Position numbers and translations under genes: made by a program. The notes beneath the pieces are model-generated. The model did not search any database. It saw nothing but the letters and a program-made list of their open reading frames with translations, and had not been told where the DNA came from. Of a stretch of DNA of 10,704 bases, positions 1-6,744 are shown in pieces (position 1 is the first letter of the stretch; every line of letters starts with the position of its first letter). Origin of the DNA: Lachnospiraceae bacterium (lineage in GTDB: Bacteria > Bacillota > Clostridia > Lachnospirales > Lachnospiraceae); the NCBI GenBank assembly GCA_029068665.1, contig JAIECC010000346.1, positions 1 through 10,704 on the forward strand. Reading direction: 5' to 3'.

Positions 1-38
1 ATAAAAAGGTACTGCCTATCCGGGCAGTACCTTTTTAT
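1..38. terminator. Strong bidirectional intrinsic terminator hairpin
   Basis: A perfect 16-bp inverted repeat pairs ATAAAAAGGTACTGCC (1-16) with its exact complement (23-38) around the loop TATCCG. The G+C-rich inner part is followed by a T run on the + strand, and the mirrored A run gives the same layout on the - strand, so it can end transcription from either side. The gene it terminates lies outside the window to the left, or the hairpin insulates the ABC transporter unit from upstream reading. Confidence 0.82.
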
Positions 39-48
39 ACTTAAATTC

Positions 49-80
49 TAGTTTTTGCATTGTGAATGTTAGTTTTTGCA
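49..80 (+). promoter_or_regulatory. 11-bp direct repeat, candidate response-regulator operator
   Basis: TAGTTTTTGCA occurs at 49-59 and again, identical, at 70-80. The start-to-start distance is 21 bp, two turns of the DNA helix, so both copies face the same side. The pair lies just upstream of the probable -10 box of the ABC transporter genes, which is where activators of the OmpR/PhoB type bind. Many Firmicute antimicrobial-peptide ABC exporters are controlled by such two-component systems, but no regulator gene is inside the window, so the link is inferred. Confidence 0.45.
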
Positions 81-87
81 GTTTCTA

Positions 88-115
88 TTGTATTCCATAG
101 ATGCCTCGATATAAT
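88..115 (+). promoter_or_regulatory. Probable promoter of the ABC transporter operon
   Basis: A perfect -10 box TATAAT lies at 110-115. The best -35 candidate is the weak TTGTAT at 88-93 with a 16-bp spacer. A good -10 with a poor -35 fits an activator-dependent promoter, in line with the direct repeats immediately upstream. Transcription would start near 122, giving a leader of about 45 bases before the ATPase start codon. Confidence 0.55.
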
Positions 116-122
116 GTGCTTA

Positions 123-136
123 ATTCCCACGGGAAT
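123..136. promoter_or_regulatory. Perfect palindrome at the predicted transcription start
   Basis: ATTCCCACGGGAAT is a 6-bp perfect inverted repeat around a 2-base centre, lying 7 bases after the TATAAT box. It could be a repressor site over the start point or a small 5'-end structure. The centre is too short for a good RNA hairpin loop unless some pairs open, which slightly favours a DNA-level role. Confidence 0.3.
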
Positions 137-165
137 GAATAAGTAAGAAACGAGGTAATTGCATT

Positions 166-840
166 ATGAGTATTTTAAGTACCACGAATTTAACAAAACA
201 GTATGGTCAGGAACCGAATATTGTTAAGGCTTTGGATCATGTGAGTATTTCCATTGAACAGGGAGAATTTACTGCCATTATCGGCACCTCCGGCAGTGGC
301 AAATCCACTCTTTTGAATATGCTGGGTGGATTGGACCGTCCAACCTCCGGCAGTGTGAAGGTGGATAAGTTTGAATTGGGAAAGCTTTCAGATGATGACC
401 TAACGGTATTTCGCCGTCAGCGCATCGGCTTTATTTTCCAGAATTACAATCTGGTTCCCATTCTGAATGTGTATGAAAATATTGTTATGCCCATTCAGCT
501 TGATGGAAAGAAGCCGGATCAGAACTTTATCCATGAAGTTACTGAACTGCTGGGATTGGAACAGAAGCTGCTACATATGCCGAATCATCTTTCCGGCGGT
601 CAGCAGCAGCGGGTGGCGATTGCCAGAGCATTGGCCAGTAAGCCTGCAATTATTCTTGCAGATGAGCCTACGGGCAATCTGGATAGTCGGACCAGTGATG
701 AAGTAATAGCACTTTTGAAGACTACCAGCAAGCAGTTCCATCAGACCATTGTTATGATAACTCATAACCCGGAAATCGCAGAGCAGGCAGACCGTATCAT
801 CCGCATTGAAGATGGAAAAATAGCAGAGGAAAGGCGGTGA
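166..840 (+). CDS. ABC transporter ATP-binding protein, MacB/LolD type
   Basis: This 224-residue ATPase powers the permease encoded directly downstream. All nucleotide-binding motifs are present: Walker A GTSGSGKST (40-48), Q-loop Gln92, signature LSGGQ (142-146), Walker B IILADE (162-167) and switch His200. The RRQRIGFIFQ stretch (83-92) and the compact length are typical of the MacB/LolD/FtsE group, whose members drive mechanical work by FtsX-type permeases rather than classic import. The start is supported by a GAGGT ribosome site at 152-156, nine bases before the ATG. The stop is four bases from the permease start, so the two are co-transcribed and probably translationally coupled. In Firmicutes such pairs often give resistance to peptide antibiotics or export lipoprotein-like or peptide substrates. 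The substrate here is unknown. Confidence 0.93.
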   Translation: MSILSTTNLTKQYGQEPNIVKALDHVSISIEQGEFTAIIGTSGSGKSTLLNMLGGLDRPTSGSVKVDKFELGKLSDDDLTVFRRQRIGFIFQNYNLVPILNVYENIVMPIQLDGKKPDQNFIHEVTELLGLEQKLLHMPNHLSGGQQQRVAIARALASKPAIILADEPTGNLDSRTSDEVIALLKTTSKQFHQTIVMITHNPEIAEQADRIIRIEDGKIAEERR

Positions 841-844
841 TGAC

Positions 845-3403
845 ATGAATACACAAAAATCAATGATTCACGTATTAACAAGCCGCAGTTTTCAAGCGAA
901 TAAAAATAGAAATCTGGTTGCAATTCTGGCGATTGCGTTAACCACATTGATGTTTACCTCTTTATTTGTTCTGTCTCGAAGCATGGTAAAGAATATGCAG
1001 GACATGAATTTTCAGATGGCAGGTAATAACAGTCATCTGACCTTTCAGTCCTTGACAGATGAGGAAATGGCTCAGATTACCGCACATGAGGCAGTCCGGG
1101 AGTGGGGCAGAAGCATTGTAATCGGTGTGGCAGAAAATAAAGAACTGACCGGGCGGCAGGTGGAAATCCGCTATGGGGATGAAAATTATGCTTCTTCTAC
1201 TTTTTCCCTTCCTACGACAGGAACTTTGCCGGTAAAGGAAAATGAAATAGCACTGGATACGATAACCCTTGATAAAATGGGACTGCCCTATGAATTGGGA
1301 CAGGAAATCCAGTTAACCTGGAGAAAAGATTTGAGCAGTGAAGAGTATACTACCAGCTCCTTTATTCTTTCCGGATTCTGGGATGGAAATGCTGTTGCTA
1401 TGGCAAGTATGGCATGGGTGTCTGAGGCATTTGTGAAAAAAGAGTGTGCAGGCATCAACCAGGAGGAGCAGCGCAATCAAGGGCAATTCTTTGGTATCGG
1501 TATGCTGCATGTAAATGTAGATGGCAGTAATGCTTTGGAGCAGCGGGCAGAGCAGATTCTGGAAGATACGGGTCTGACAGAGGTTTCATATGGCATCAAT
1601 ATTGCTTATGATTCTGCTATGAATCATAACATTTTCAGAGAAGTGATTCCTATGATTATTTGCATGATGTTGGTATTTGCAAGCGGTTATCTGATTATTT
1701 ATAATATTTTTCAGATTTCTGTAGCTGGAGATATTCAGTTCTATGGTAAATTGAAAACATTGGGAACCTCGAAAAAGCAGTTAAAGAGAATCATCTATGG
1801 ACAGGCCAATCGTCTTTGCCTGATCGGTATTCCGGCAGGCTTGATATTAGGATATGGACTTGGGGCGGTGCTTGTTCCCATGATAATCACCGGCGTGGGT
1901 GCAAAGACAGTAGTTGCCGTTAATCCCTATGTATTCCTTGGTTCCGCCCTGTTTGCGTATGTAACGGTACTGTTTTCCTGTATGAAGCCTGCAAAGATTG
2001 CCGGTAAGGTTTCTCCAATGGAAGCCCTGCGTTATACCGACAGTGAAATCAGAGGCAATCGAAAAATCAAAAAAAGCACCAATGGTACAAAGATTCACCG
2101 AATGGCATTTGCCAATCTGGGCAGAAATAAAAAGCGTACAGCTCTTGTTATCTGTTCTCTGACTCTTGGACTGGTATTGCTGACTTCCATTTATGCTAAA
2201 AATGCCAGCTTTGATATTGATAAGTATATGAGCCAGCAGGTAATCAGTGATTTTGAAATCAAGGACAGCTCCATTGCCACGAACTTTAGCACCTATAATC
2301 CATACGGAACTACCATTTCGGATGAACTGGTGAACCGGGTGGAGGCACTGGAGGGACTGGAGGCTACCGGACATTTGTATTCACAGGTAGTTACTCACAG
2401 AATAGGTGCTTCTGCTCTTGCGAATATTCAGACTTTTTACAATGCAAATGACCGTCTGTCCTATATAGAAGCGATAGACAGTCAGCTTGCACAGGCATAT
2501 CACGATATGATAGACAGCGGAGAATGTGTTTCGATTCTATATGGCATTGATGGTCTGATTCTGGATGTTTTTTCTGAGGATTACCATATGCTTTATGGAA
2601 CCTTTGATCAAGAACAATTCCAGTCAGGAAACTATGTTATTGTAGAAGCAGCGGCAGGGGCAGAAGAGAAGGAACCGGAAGTACAGCCTACCTATTCTGT
2701 TGGCGATATGGTGGAGTTAAATGGGAAATCATATGAAGTAATGGGAATTGTTGAAAAACTTACACCGATAACAGAGGGACTCAACAGTGATGCTACAGAT
2801 TTTCTTTCCTTTTATCTGCCAGCAGATGTATTCAAAGAAATGTATCCGGACAATACAATTCGTAAGCTCTTCTTTGATGTGACAGAGCAGTACAGAGAAG
2901 AGGCAGAACAGATGCTGATTGATTACAGAAATAGTCTGGATCAGAGCCTTGTTTTTAAATCAAAGACTACCTTGACGGAGCATTACCATGAGCAGACAAG
3001 GGCAGAAGATATTATGGCATTCTCTATCAGTCTGATTATTGCTTTGGTGGGTATTCTAAACTTTATTAATTCCATGGTGACGGCGATTGTGGCCAGACAA
3101 AAGGAATTTGCGATGATTCAGAGTGTGGGAATGACAAAAGGGCAGCTGCGCAGTATGCTGATCTATGAAGGACTTTACTACGCAGGCAGTACTCTGGTGT
3201 CATCTTATATTCTGGGGACAGCAGCGGTAGCCTTCGGTGTCCGGATGATGGTTTCCGGTGCATGGACTGCAACCTTTCATTTTACACTGATACCGCTTGT
3301 AATCTGCACTCCGATTCTGATTCTATTTGCCATATTGATTCCTTATATCTGTTTCCAGAACTTGGAAAAGCAAAGCATCGTGGAACGGCTGAGGAGCCTG
3401 TAA
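845..3403 (+). CDS. Large FtsX-family ABC transporter permease
   Basis: This 852-residue membrane protein partners with the ATPase four bases upstream. A GAGGAAAGGCGG ribosome site overlaps the end of the ATPase gene. Hydrophobic stretches at about 23-45, 266-291, 322-350, 361-381, 432-451, 724-750, 776-800 and 813-838 suggest eight membrane spans in two FtsX modules. Each module has one N-terminal span, a large outer domain (about 46-265 and 452-723) and three C-terminal spans. The segments GKLKTLGTSKKQLKRI (301-316) and FAMIQSVGMTKGQLRSM (755-771) are matching cytoplasmic coupling regions of the two modules. The layout is the duplicated MacB-like permease common in Firmicutes; the BceB type usually has ten spans. 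No catalytic site or substrate clue is visible. The gene ends in a clear terminator. Confidence 0.9.
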   Translation: MNTQKSMIHVLTSRSFQANKNRNLVAILAIALTTLMFTSLFVLSRSMVKNMQDMNFQMAGNNSHLTFQSLTDEEMAQITAHEAVREWGRSIVIGVAENKELTGRQVEIRYGDENYASSTFSLPTTGTLPVKENEIALDTITLDKMGLPYELGQEIQLTWRKDLSSEEYTTSSFILSGFWDGNAVAMASMAWVSEAFVKKECAGINQEEQRNQGQFFGIGMLHVNVDGSNALEQRAEQILEDTGLTEVSYGINIAYDSAMNHNIFREVIPMIICMMLVFASGYLIIYNIFQISVAGDIQFYGKLKTLGTSKKQLKRIIYGQANRLCLIGIPAGLILGYGLGAVLVPMIITGVGAKTVVAVNPYVFLGSALFAYVTVLFSCMKPAKIAGKVSPMEALRYTDSEIRGNRKIKKSTNGTKIHRMAFANLGRNKKRTALVICSLTLGLVLLTSIYAKNASFDIDKYMSQQVISDFEIKDSSIATNFSTYNPYGTTISDELVNRVEALEGLEATGHLYSQVVTHRIGASALANIQTFYNANDRLSYIEAIDSQLAQAYHDMIDSGECVSILYGIDGLILDVFSEDYHMLYGTFDQEQFQSGNYVIVEAAAGAEEKEPEVQPTYSVGDMVELNGKSYEVMGIVEKLTPITEGLNSDATDFLSFYLPADVFKEMYPDNTIRKLFFDVTEQYREEAEQMLIDYRNSLDQSLVFKSKTTLTEHYHEQTRAEDIMAFSISLIIALVGILNFINSMVTAIVARQKEFAMIQSVGMTKGQLRSMLIYEGLYYAGSTLVSSYILGTAAVAFGVRMMVSGAWTATFHFTLIPLVICTPILILFAILIPYICFQNLEKQSIVERLRSL

Positions 3404-3420
3404 ACGATTGTTCTCTCGGG

Positions 3421-3462
3421 AAAACAGGTGCAGCTGCCTGTAAGGTGGCTGCATCTGTTTTT
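3421..3462 (+). terminator. Intrinsic terminator after the ABC transporter operon
   Basis: AAAACAGGTGCAGC (3421-3434) pairs with GCTGCATCTGTTTT (3448-3461), with a single G-U wobble. Four further pairs, two of them wobbles, extend the stem inward to a five-base loop at 3439-3443. The stem runs into a T5 run (3458-3462). It begins 17 bases after the permease stop codon. Confidence 0.85.
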
Positions 3463-3599
3463 CTGATTGTCCGTCAGTTTCCAGTTTCCTGTCTGTTATT
3501 ATTGTATCGGAAAAGCAGTTACTGTAAAATGAAAGGAAGCATTTAAGTATTATTAGTTCTATGAAGCGGATACACAAGAGGAATTTATGGGGAGGTCTC

Positions 3600-3628
3600 T
3601 TTAAAAAACTTGAAAAAAATTGTATACT
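3600..3628 (+). promoter_or_regulatory. Candidate uvrC promoter
   Basis: TTTAAA (3600-3605) and TATACT (3623-3628) are separated by 17 bp. The -10 is good (5 of 6) and the -35 is moderate (4 of 6). The region is strongly A-rich between the boxes. An alternative reading uses TTGAAA (3610-3615) with TATGTA at 3634-3639. Transcription would start about 80 bases before uvrC. Confidence 0.4.
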
Positions 3629-3714
3629 TAGCATATGTAATCGAGAATGAAAGATTTCGATGACAGTGGCAGGCGAAGCATGCTGTAATGAGAATATAGG
3701 AAAGCTGACAGGAT

Positions 3715-5601
3715 ATGAAAGAGTTCAATATTGAAGAGGAATTAAAGAAGCTGCCGGATCAGCCCGGTGTATATCTGATGCATAGCAGGAATGATGAAAT
3801 CATTTATGTAGGGAAGGCAATCAGTCTGAAAAAACGGGTTCGGCAATATTTCCAGTCCGGACGGAACCGTTCCCCTAAGATTGAGAAAATGATTACGCTG
3901 ATTCATTATTTTGAATACATTGTGACGGATTCGGAATTAGAGGCATTGGTCTTGGAAAACAATCTGATTAAGGAATATGCTCCGAAGTATAATACCATGC
4001 TGACGGATGATAAGACCTATCCCTTTATTAAGGTTACCTTGGAGGAAGCATTTCCAAGAGTTCTGCTGACCCGGCAGATGAAGCGGGACAAGGGAAAGTA
4101 TTTTGGACCATTTACCAGTTCCGGAGCGGTACGGGATACCATTGAACTGATAAAGAAGCTGTATCATATCCGGTTTTGCAATAAGCGGCTGCCCAAGGAG
4201 ATGGGACTGGACCGGCCTTGTCTTTATTACCAGATGAAACAGTGTCCCGGTCCCTGTCAGGGGTATATTACGGAAGAAGCATATCGGGAAAATGTAGATG
4301 AGGTATTAGAATTCCTGAATGGAAATACAAAGAAGGTAATTGCACAGCTGGAGGAGAGAATGAAAGAAGCGGCTGCTGAATTCGAATTTGAAAAGGCGGC
4401 AGAATATCGGGACCTGATTGACAGTGTGAATCATATTGTAGGAAAGCAGAGAATTACCAATCCGAATTCCAATACCGTTGACCGGGATGTAGTGGCTATG
4501 GCGGTAGAGGAAAAGGAGGCTGTAGTCTCCATATTCTTTATCCGGGATGGAAAGCTGCTGGGACGGGAACATTTCCATATGGCAGGGGTAGAAGAAGACC
4601 AGCCGGCAGAGACCATGACTGCATTTGTCAAGCAGTATTATGCGGGAACCCCTTATGTACCGAAGGAATTGTTGCTGGAAACGGAAGTAGAGGAGCGGGA
4701 GTTATTAGAAAACTGGCTATCCCAGAAGCGGGAGCAGCGGGTGCATATCCTGACACCACAGAAAGGGGAAAAGCACAAGCTGATTGAACTGGCAAAGGAC
4801 AATGCATCCATGGTGCTGCATCAGGATTTGGAAAAGCTGAAACGGGAAGAAGCCCGAACCACCGGAGCGGCACAGGAAATAGCGGATTTGATTGGAATTG
4901 AAAAAGCGGAGCGAATTGAAGCATTTGATATCTCCAATATCAGTGGGGTAAATGCAGTTGCATCCATGGTAGTATTTGAACAGGGAAAAGCAAAGCGAAG
5001 TGATTATCGGAAATTCCGTTTGAGGACCGTAACCGGTCCGGATGATTATAAGAGCATGGAAGAGACCTTAAGCCGACGGTTTCTTCATGGAAAAGAAGAG
5101 CAAAGAAGGATTGCGGAAGATGGCTTAGAGGAGGAACTGGGCAGCTTTAACCGGTTTCCGGATCTGATTATGATGGATGGCGGCCGGGGACAGGTGAATG
5201 TAGCGCTTCGGGTACTGGATGAATTGCACTTGAATATACCGGTCTGTGGAATGGTAAAGGATGATAATCACCGGACCAGAGGCCTGTATTACAATAATCA
5301 GGAAATCGCATTTCCACCGAAAAACGAGGCATTTGATCTGATTACAAGGATTCAGGATGAGGCTCATCGGTTTGCGATTGAGTACCATAAGCTGCTGCGG
5401 AGCAAGACTCAGGTAAAGTCCATTTTAGATGATATAGCAGGAATCGGACCAGCAAGGCGGAAGGCGTTAATCCAGTACTTTAAAACCATAGATGCCATAA
5501 AACAGGCATCTCCGGAAGAATTAAAGCAGGCTTCCGGCATGAACCGTCTATCTGCCCAAGCTGTCTATGATTACTTTCACGGAGAAGGAAGGGAACAGTA
5601 A
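3715..5601 (+). CDS. uvrC: UvrABC excinuclease subunit C
   Basis: UvrC makes both incisions around a damaged base in nucleotide excision repair, after UvrB has been loaded by UvrA. The 628-residue product is full length. The N-terminal GIY-YIG nuclease carries GVY (18-20), YVG (31-33), Arg41 and Glu76. Four cysteines (155, 169, 177, 181; spacing 13, 7 and 3) match the iron-sulphur cluster region known in UvrC. A UVR domain for UvrB contact spans about 209-240. The RNase H-like nuclease has the Asp405, Asp488 and His551 triad in AFDISNISG, MMDGGRGQV and DEAHRFA. A helix-hairpin-helix pair (about 567-622) binds DNA. The start is set by family alignment (FNIEEELKKLPDQPGVYLM), since the ribosome site is weak (AGGA at 3698-3701). 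It appears to be a separate unit, although no terminator follows, so readthrough into hprK is possible. Confidence 0.98.
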   Translation: MKEFNIEEELKKLPDQPGVYLMHSRNDEIIYVGKAISLKKRVRQYFQSGRNRSPKIEKMITLIHYFEYIVTDSELEALVLENNLIKEYAPKYNTMLTDDKTYPFIKVTLEEAFPRVLLTRQMKRDKGKYFGPFTSSGAVRDTIELIKKLYHIRFCNKRLPKEMGLDRPCLYYQMKQCPGPCQGYITEEAYRENVDEVLEFLNGNTKKVIAQLEERMKEAAAEFEFEKAAEYRDLIDSVNHIVGKQRITNPNSNTVDRDVVAMAVEEKEAVVSIFFIRDGKLLGREHFHMAGVEEDQPAETMTAFVKQYYAGTPYVPKELLLETEVEERELLENWLSQKREQRVHILTPQKGEKHKLIELAKDNASMVLHQDLEKLKREEARTTGAAQEIADLIGIEKAERIEAFDISNISGVNAVASMVVFEQGKAKRSDYRKFRLRTVTGPDDYKSMEETLSRRFLHGKEEQRRIAEDGLEEELGSFNRFPDLIMMDGGRGQVNVALRVLDELHLNIPVCGMVKDDNHRTRGLYYNNQEIAFPPKNEAFDLITRIQDEAHRFAIEYHKLLRSKTQVKSILDDIAGIGPARRKALIQYFKTIDAIKQASPEELKQASGMNRLSAQAVYDYFHGEGREQ

Positions 5602-5647
5602 TCAGAGGGGAGCGGGAAATTTAGTTGATGCACACATAATTGAAGTG

Positions 5648-5656
5648 TGGTATGAT
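5648..5656 (+). promoter_or_regulatory. Possible extended -10 promoter ahead of hprK
   Basis: TGGTATGAT combines a TGn extension with a 5-of-6 -10 box. No -35 at normal spacing is evident; TTGATG at 5625 is 20 bases away. A small inverted repeat CACAC/GTGTG (5631-5635, 5645-5649) overlaps its upstream edge and could bind a regulator. The predicted start, near 5663, falls inside the left arm of the first repeat hairpin. Confidence 0.4.
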
Positions 5657-5711
5657 TTAACTTGAGGAGGGACCCACCGCAGGCGGGAGGAGCCCTTGAG
5701 TTGGATTGCAG
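5657..5711 (+). repeat. 55-base structured repeat, copy 1
   Basis: This copy matches the sequence 77 bases downstream at 53 of 55 positions. As + strand RNA it can form an outer stem (AACUUGAGG with CCUUGAGUU, two G-U wobbles) and an inner stem (CCCACC with GGCGGG, one A-C mismatch) closed by a GCA loop. Purine-rich strands form an internal loop between the stems. It differs from copy 2 at 5684 and 5693, both C here and T there. A short ORF with a TTG start at 5696 (MSWIAVKKSYS) lies on its 3' side. Its function is unknown; it could be a leader RNA domain or a dispersed palindromic element. Confidence 0.85.
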
Positions 5712-5733
5712 TAAAGAAAAGCTATAGTTAGGA

Positions 5734-5788
5734 TTAACTTGAGGAGGGACCCACCGCAGGTGGGAGGAGTCCTTGAGTTGGATTGCAG
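5734..5788 (+). repeat. 55-base structured repeat, copy 2
   Basis: This is the second copy, ending two bases before the hprK ribosome binding site. The outer stem pairs 5736-5744 with 5771-5779, plus two U-G pairs (5734 and 5735 with 5781 and 5780). The inner stem pairs CCCACC (5750-5755) with GGTGGG (5759-5764) perfectly around a GCA loop. The internal loop is G/A-rich on both sides. Because the outer stem needs G-U pairs, the complementary strand folds less well, which suggests that the + strand RNA is the functional form. Its two purine tracts (5741-5749 and 5762-5769) resemble ribosome binding sites. Confidence 0.85.
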
Positions 5789-5802
5789 AAAAGGAGAAGG
5801 AT

Positions 5803-6732
5803 ATGTACGAAGTTTCATTGACAAGTTTGATTGAAAAATTAAATCTGGTCAATCATCTGCCGGAAATTAATACAGATGAAATCAAGATAACGGACCCGGA
5901 TATTAACCGTCCGGCAATCCAACTTGCCGGATTTTTTGAGCATTTTGATTCGAACCGTATTCAGATTTGTGGCAATGTGGAGCATGCTTATATTGCGAAT
6001 ATGCATACGGAGGATGAAAATCGGGAAATTTTTAAGAAACTGTTTTCTCATAAGATTCCCTGTTTGATTTTTTGCCGGGGACTGGAACCGCATAAGTTTA
6101 TTATTGATGTGGCAAGAGAATATGGAATTCCGGTACTGACTTCCAATTCCACGACCTCTTCCTTTGTGCATGAGGCTGTCCGCTGGCTGCATGTAGAGCT
6201 GGCACCAAGAATCACCATTCATGGCGTGTTGGTAGATGTTTATGGTGAGGGTATCTTAATCATGGGTGAAAGCGGCATTGGTAAAAGCGAGGCGGCTTTG
6301 GAGCTGATCAAGCGGGGGCATCGTCTGGTATCGGATGATGCAGTTGTGATTAAAAAGGTAAGTGATGAGACCCTGGTAGGCACGGCGCCGGATAATACCA
6401 GACATTTTATTGAGCTGCGTGGTATCGGCATTATCAATGTTAAGACCTTGTTCGGTGTAGAATGTGTAAAGATGTCTGAAACCATTGATTTGATTGTGAA
6501 ATTAGAGGAATGGAATAAGGATACGGAGTATGACCGGCTGGGCTTGACAGATCAGTATACGGAAATTCTGGGGAACCGGGTGGTCAGTCATTCCATACCG
6601 ATTCGTCCGGGACGGAATATTGCTATTATTGTGGAATCTGCAGCTGTTAATCACCGTCAGAAGAAGATGGGGTATAATGCAGCACAGGAATTATATGATC
6701 GGGTAACCGGAAACTTAGAGGCAAAGAAATAA
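5803..6732 (+). CDS. hprK: HPr kinase/phosphorylase
   Basis: HprK phosphorylates, and also dephosphorylates, HPr on its regulatory serine (Ser46). It is the cytoplasmic sensor of glycolytic state for carbon catabolite repression in Gram-positive bacteria. The 309-residue product has the N-terminal domain (about 1-125), His140, Walker A GESGIGKS (155-162, Lys161), Asp178-Asp179, the family signature IELRGIGIINV (203-213) and the C-terminal PIRPGRN (276-282). These numbers coincide with the known catalytic residues of the Lactobacillus casei enzyme. The ATG at 5803 is chosen because AAAGGAGAAGG (5790-5800) precedes it and the N-terminus MYEVSLTSLIEKL fits the family. An in-frame TTG at 5773 would add ten residues from repeat copy 2. 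The ROK kinase follows after 12 bases, and probable HPr lies at the right edge of the window. Confidence 0.97.
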   Translation: MYEVSLTSLIEKLNLVNHLPEINTDEIKITDPDINRPAIQLAGFFEHFDSNRIQICGNVEHAYIANMHTEDENREIFKKLFSHKIPCLIFCRGLEPHKFIIDVAREYGIPVLTSNSTTSSFVHEAVRWLHVELAPRITIHGVLVDVYGEGILIMGESGIGKSEAALELIKRGHRLVSDDAVVIKKVSDETLVGTAPDNTRHFIELRGIGIINVKTLFGVECVKMSETIDLIVKLEEWNKDTEYDRLGLTDQYTEILGNRVVSHSIPIRPGRNIAIIVESAAVNHRQKKMGYNAAQELYDRVTGNLEAKK

Positions 6733-6744
6733 GGAGGATTAAAA

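Larger units (their letters stand above)
3404..3714 (+). other. Intergenic region between the ABC operon and uvrC
   Basis: This 311-base stretch holds the operon terminator in its first fifth. The remainder is A/T-rich leader sequence with two candidate uvrC promoters. One is TTGTAT (3502-3507), a 17-bp spacer, then TAAAAT (3525-3530). The other is given as a separate entry. A 13-codon ORF (3647-3688, MKDFDDSGRRSML) and a weak 7-bp stem (3640-3646 with 3655-3661) sit in the leader. Neither is convincing as a functional element. No LexA-type site was recognised by eye. Confidence 0.5.

Noticed and set aside
1847..2374. Open 175-codon frame on the minus strand
   Set aside because: It lies wholly opposite the permease gene, whose family features are clear, and the translated product shows no domain or composition expected of a real protein.
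3262..3546. 94-codon plus-strand frame overlapping the end of the permease
   Set aside because: It is out of frame with the permease and runs through the terminator hairpin; the product is Cys/Ser-rich with no recognisable feature.
3647..3688. 13-codon ORF in the uvrC leader as a regulatory leader peptide
   Set aside because: The ribosome site is weak, there is no codon run that would sense an amino acid, and no attenuator-like alternative stems are visible.
5657..5788. Type III toxin-antitoxin RNA repeats (ToxIN-like) or a CRISPR array
   Set aside because: There are only two copies, no toxN-like gene and no cas gene nearby, and the units are self-complementary hairpins with a single 22-base gap rather than regular spacers.
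5577..5852. 91-codon minus-strand frame across the two repeats
   Set aside because: The apparent internal peptide repeat (around APPACGGSLLKLN) is only the 55-base DNA repeat translated backwards, and it overlaps uvrC and hprK.
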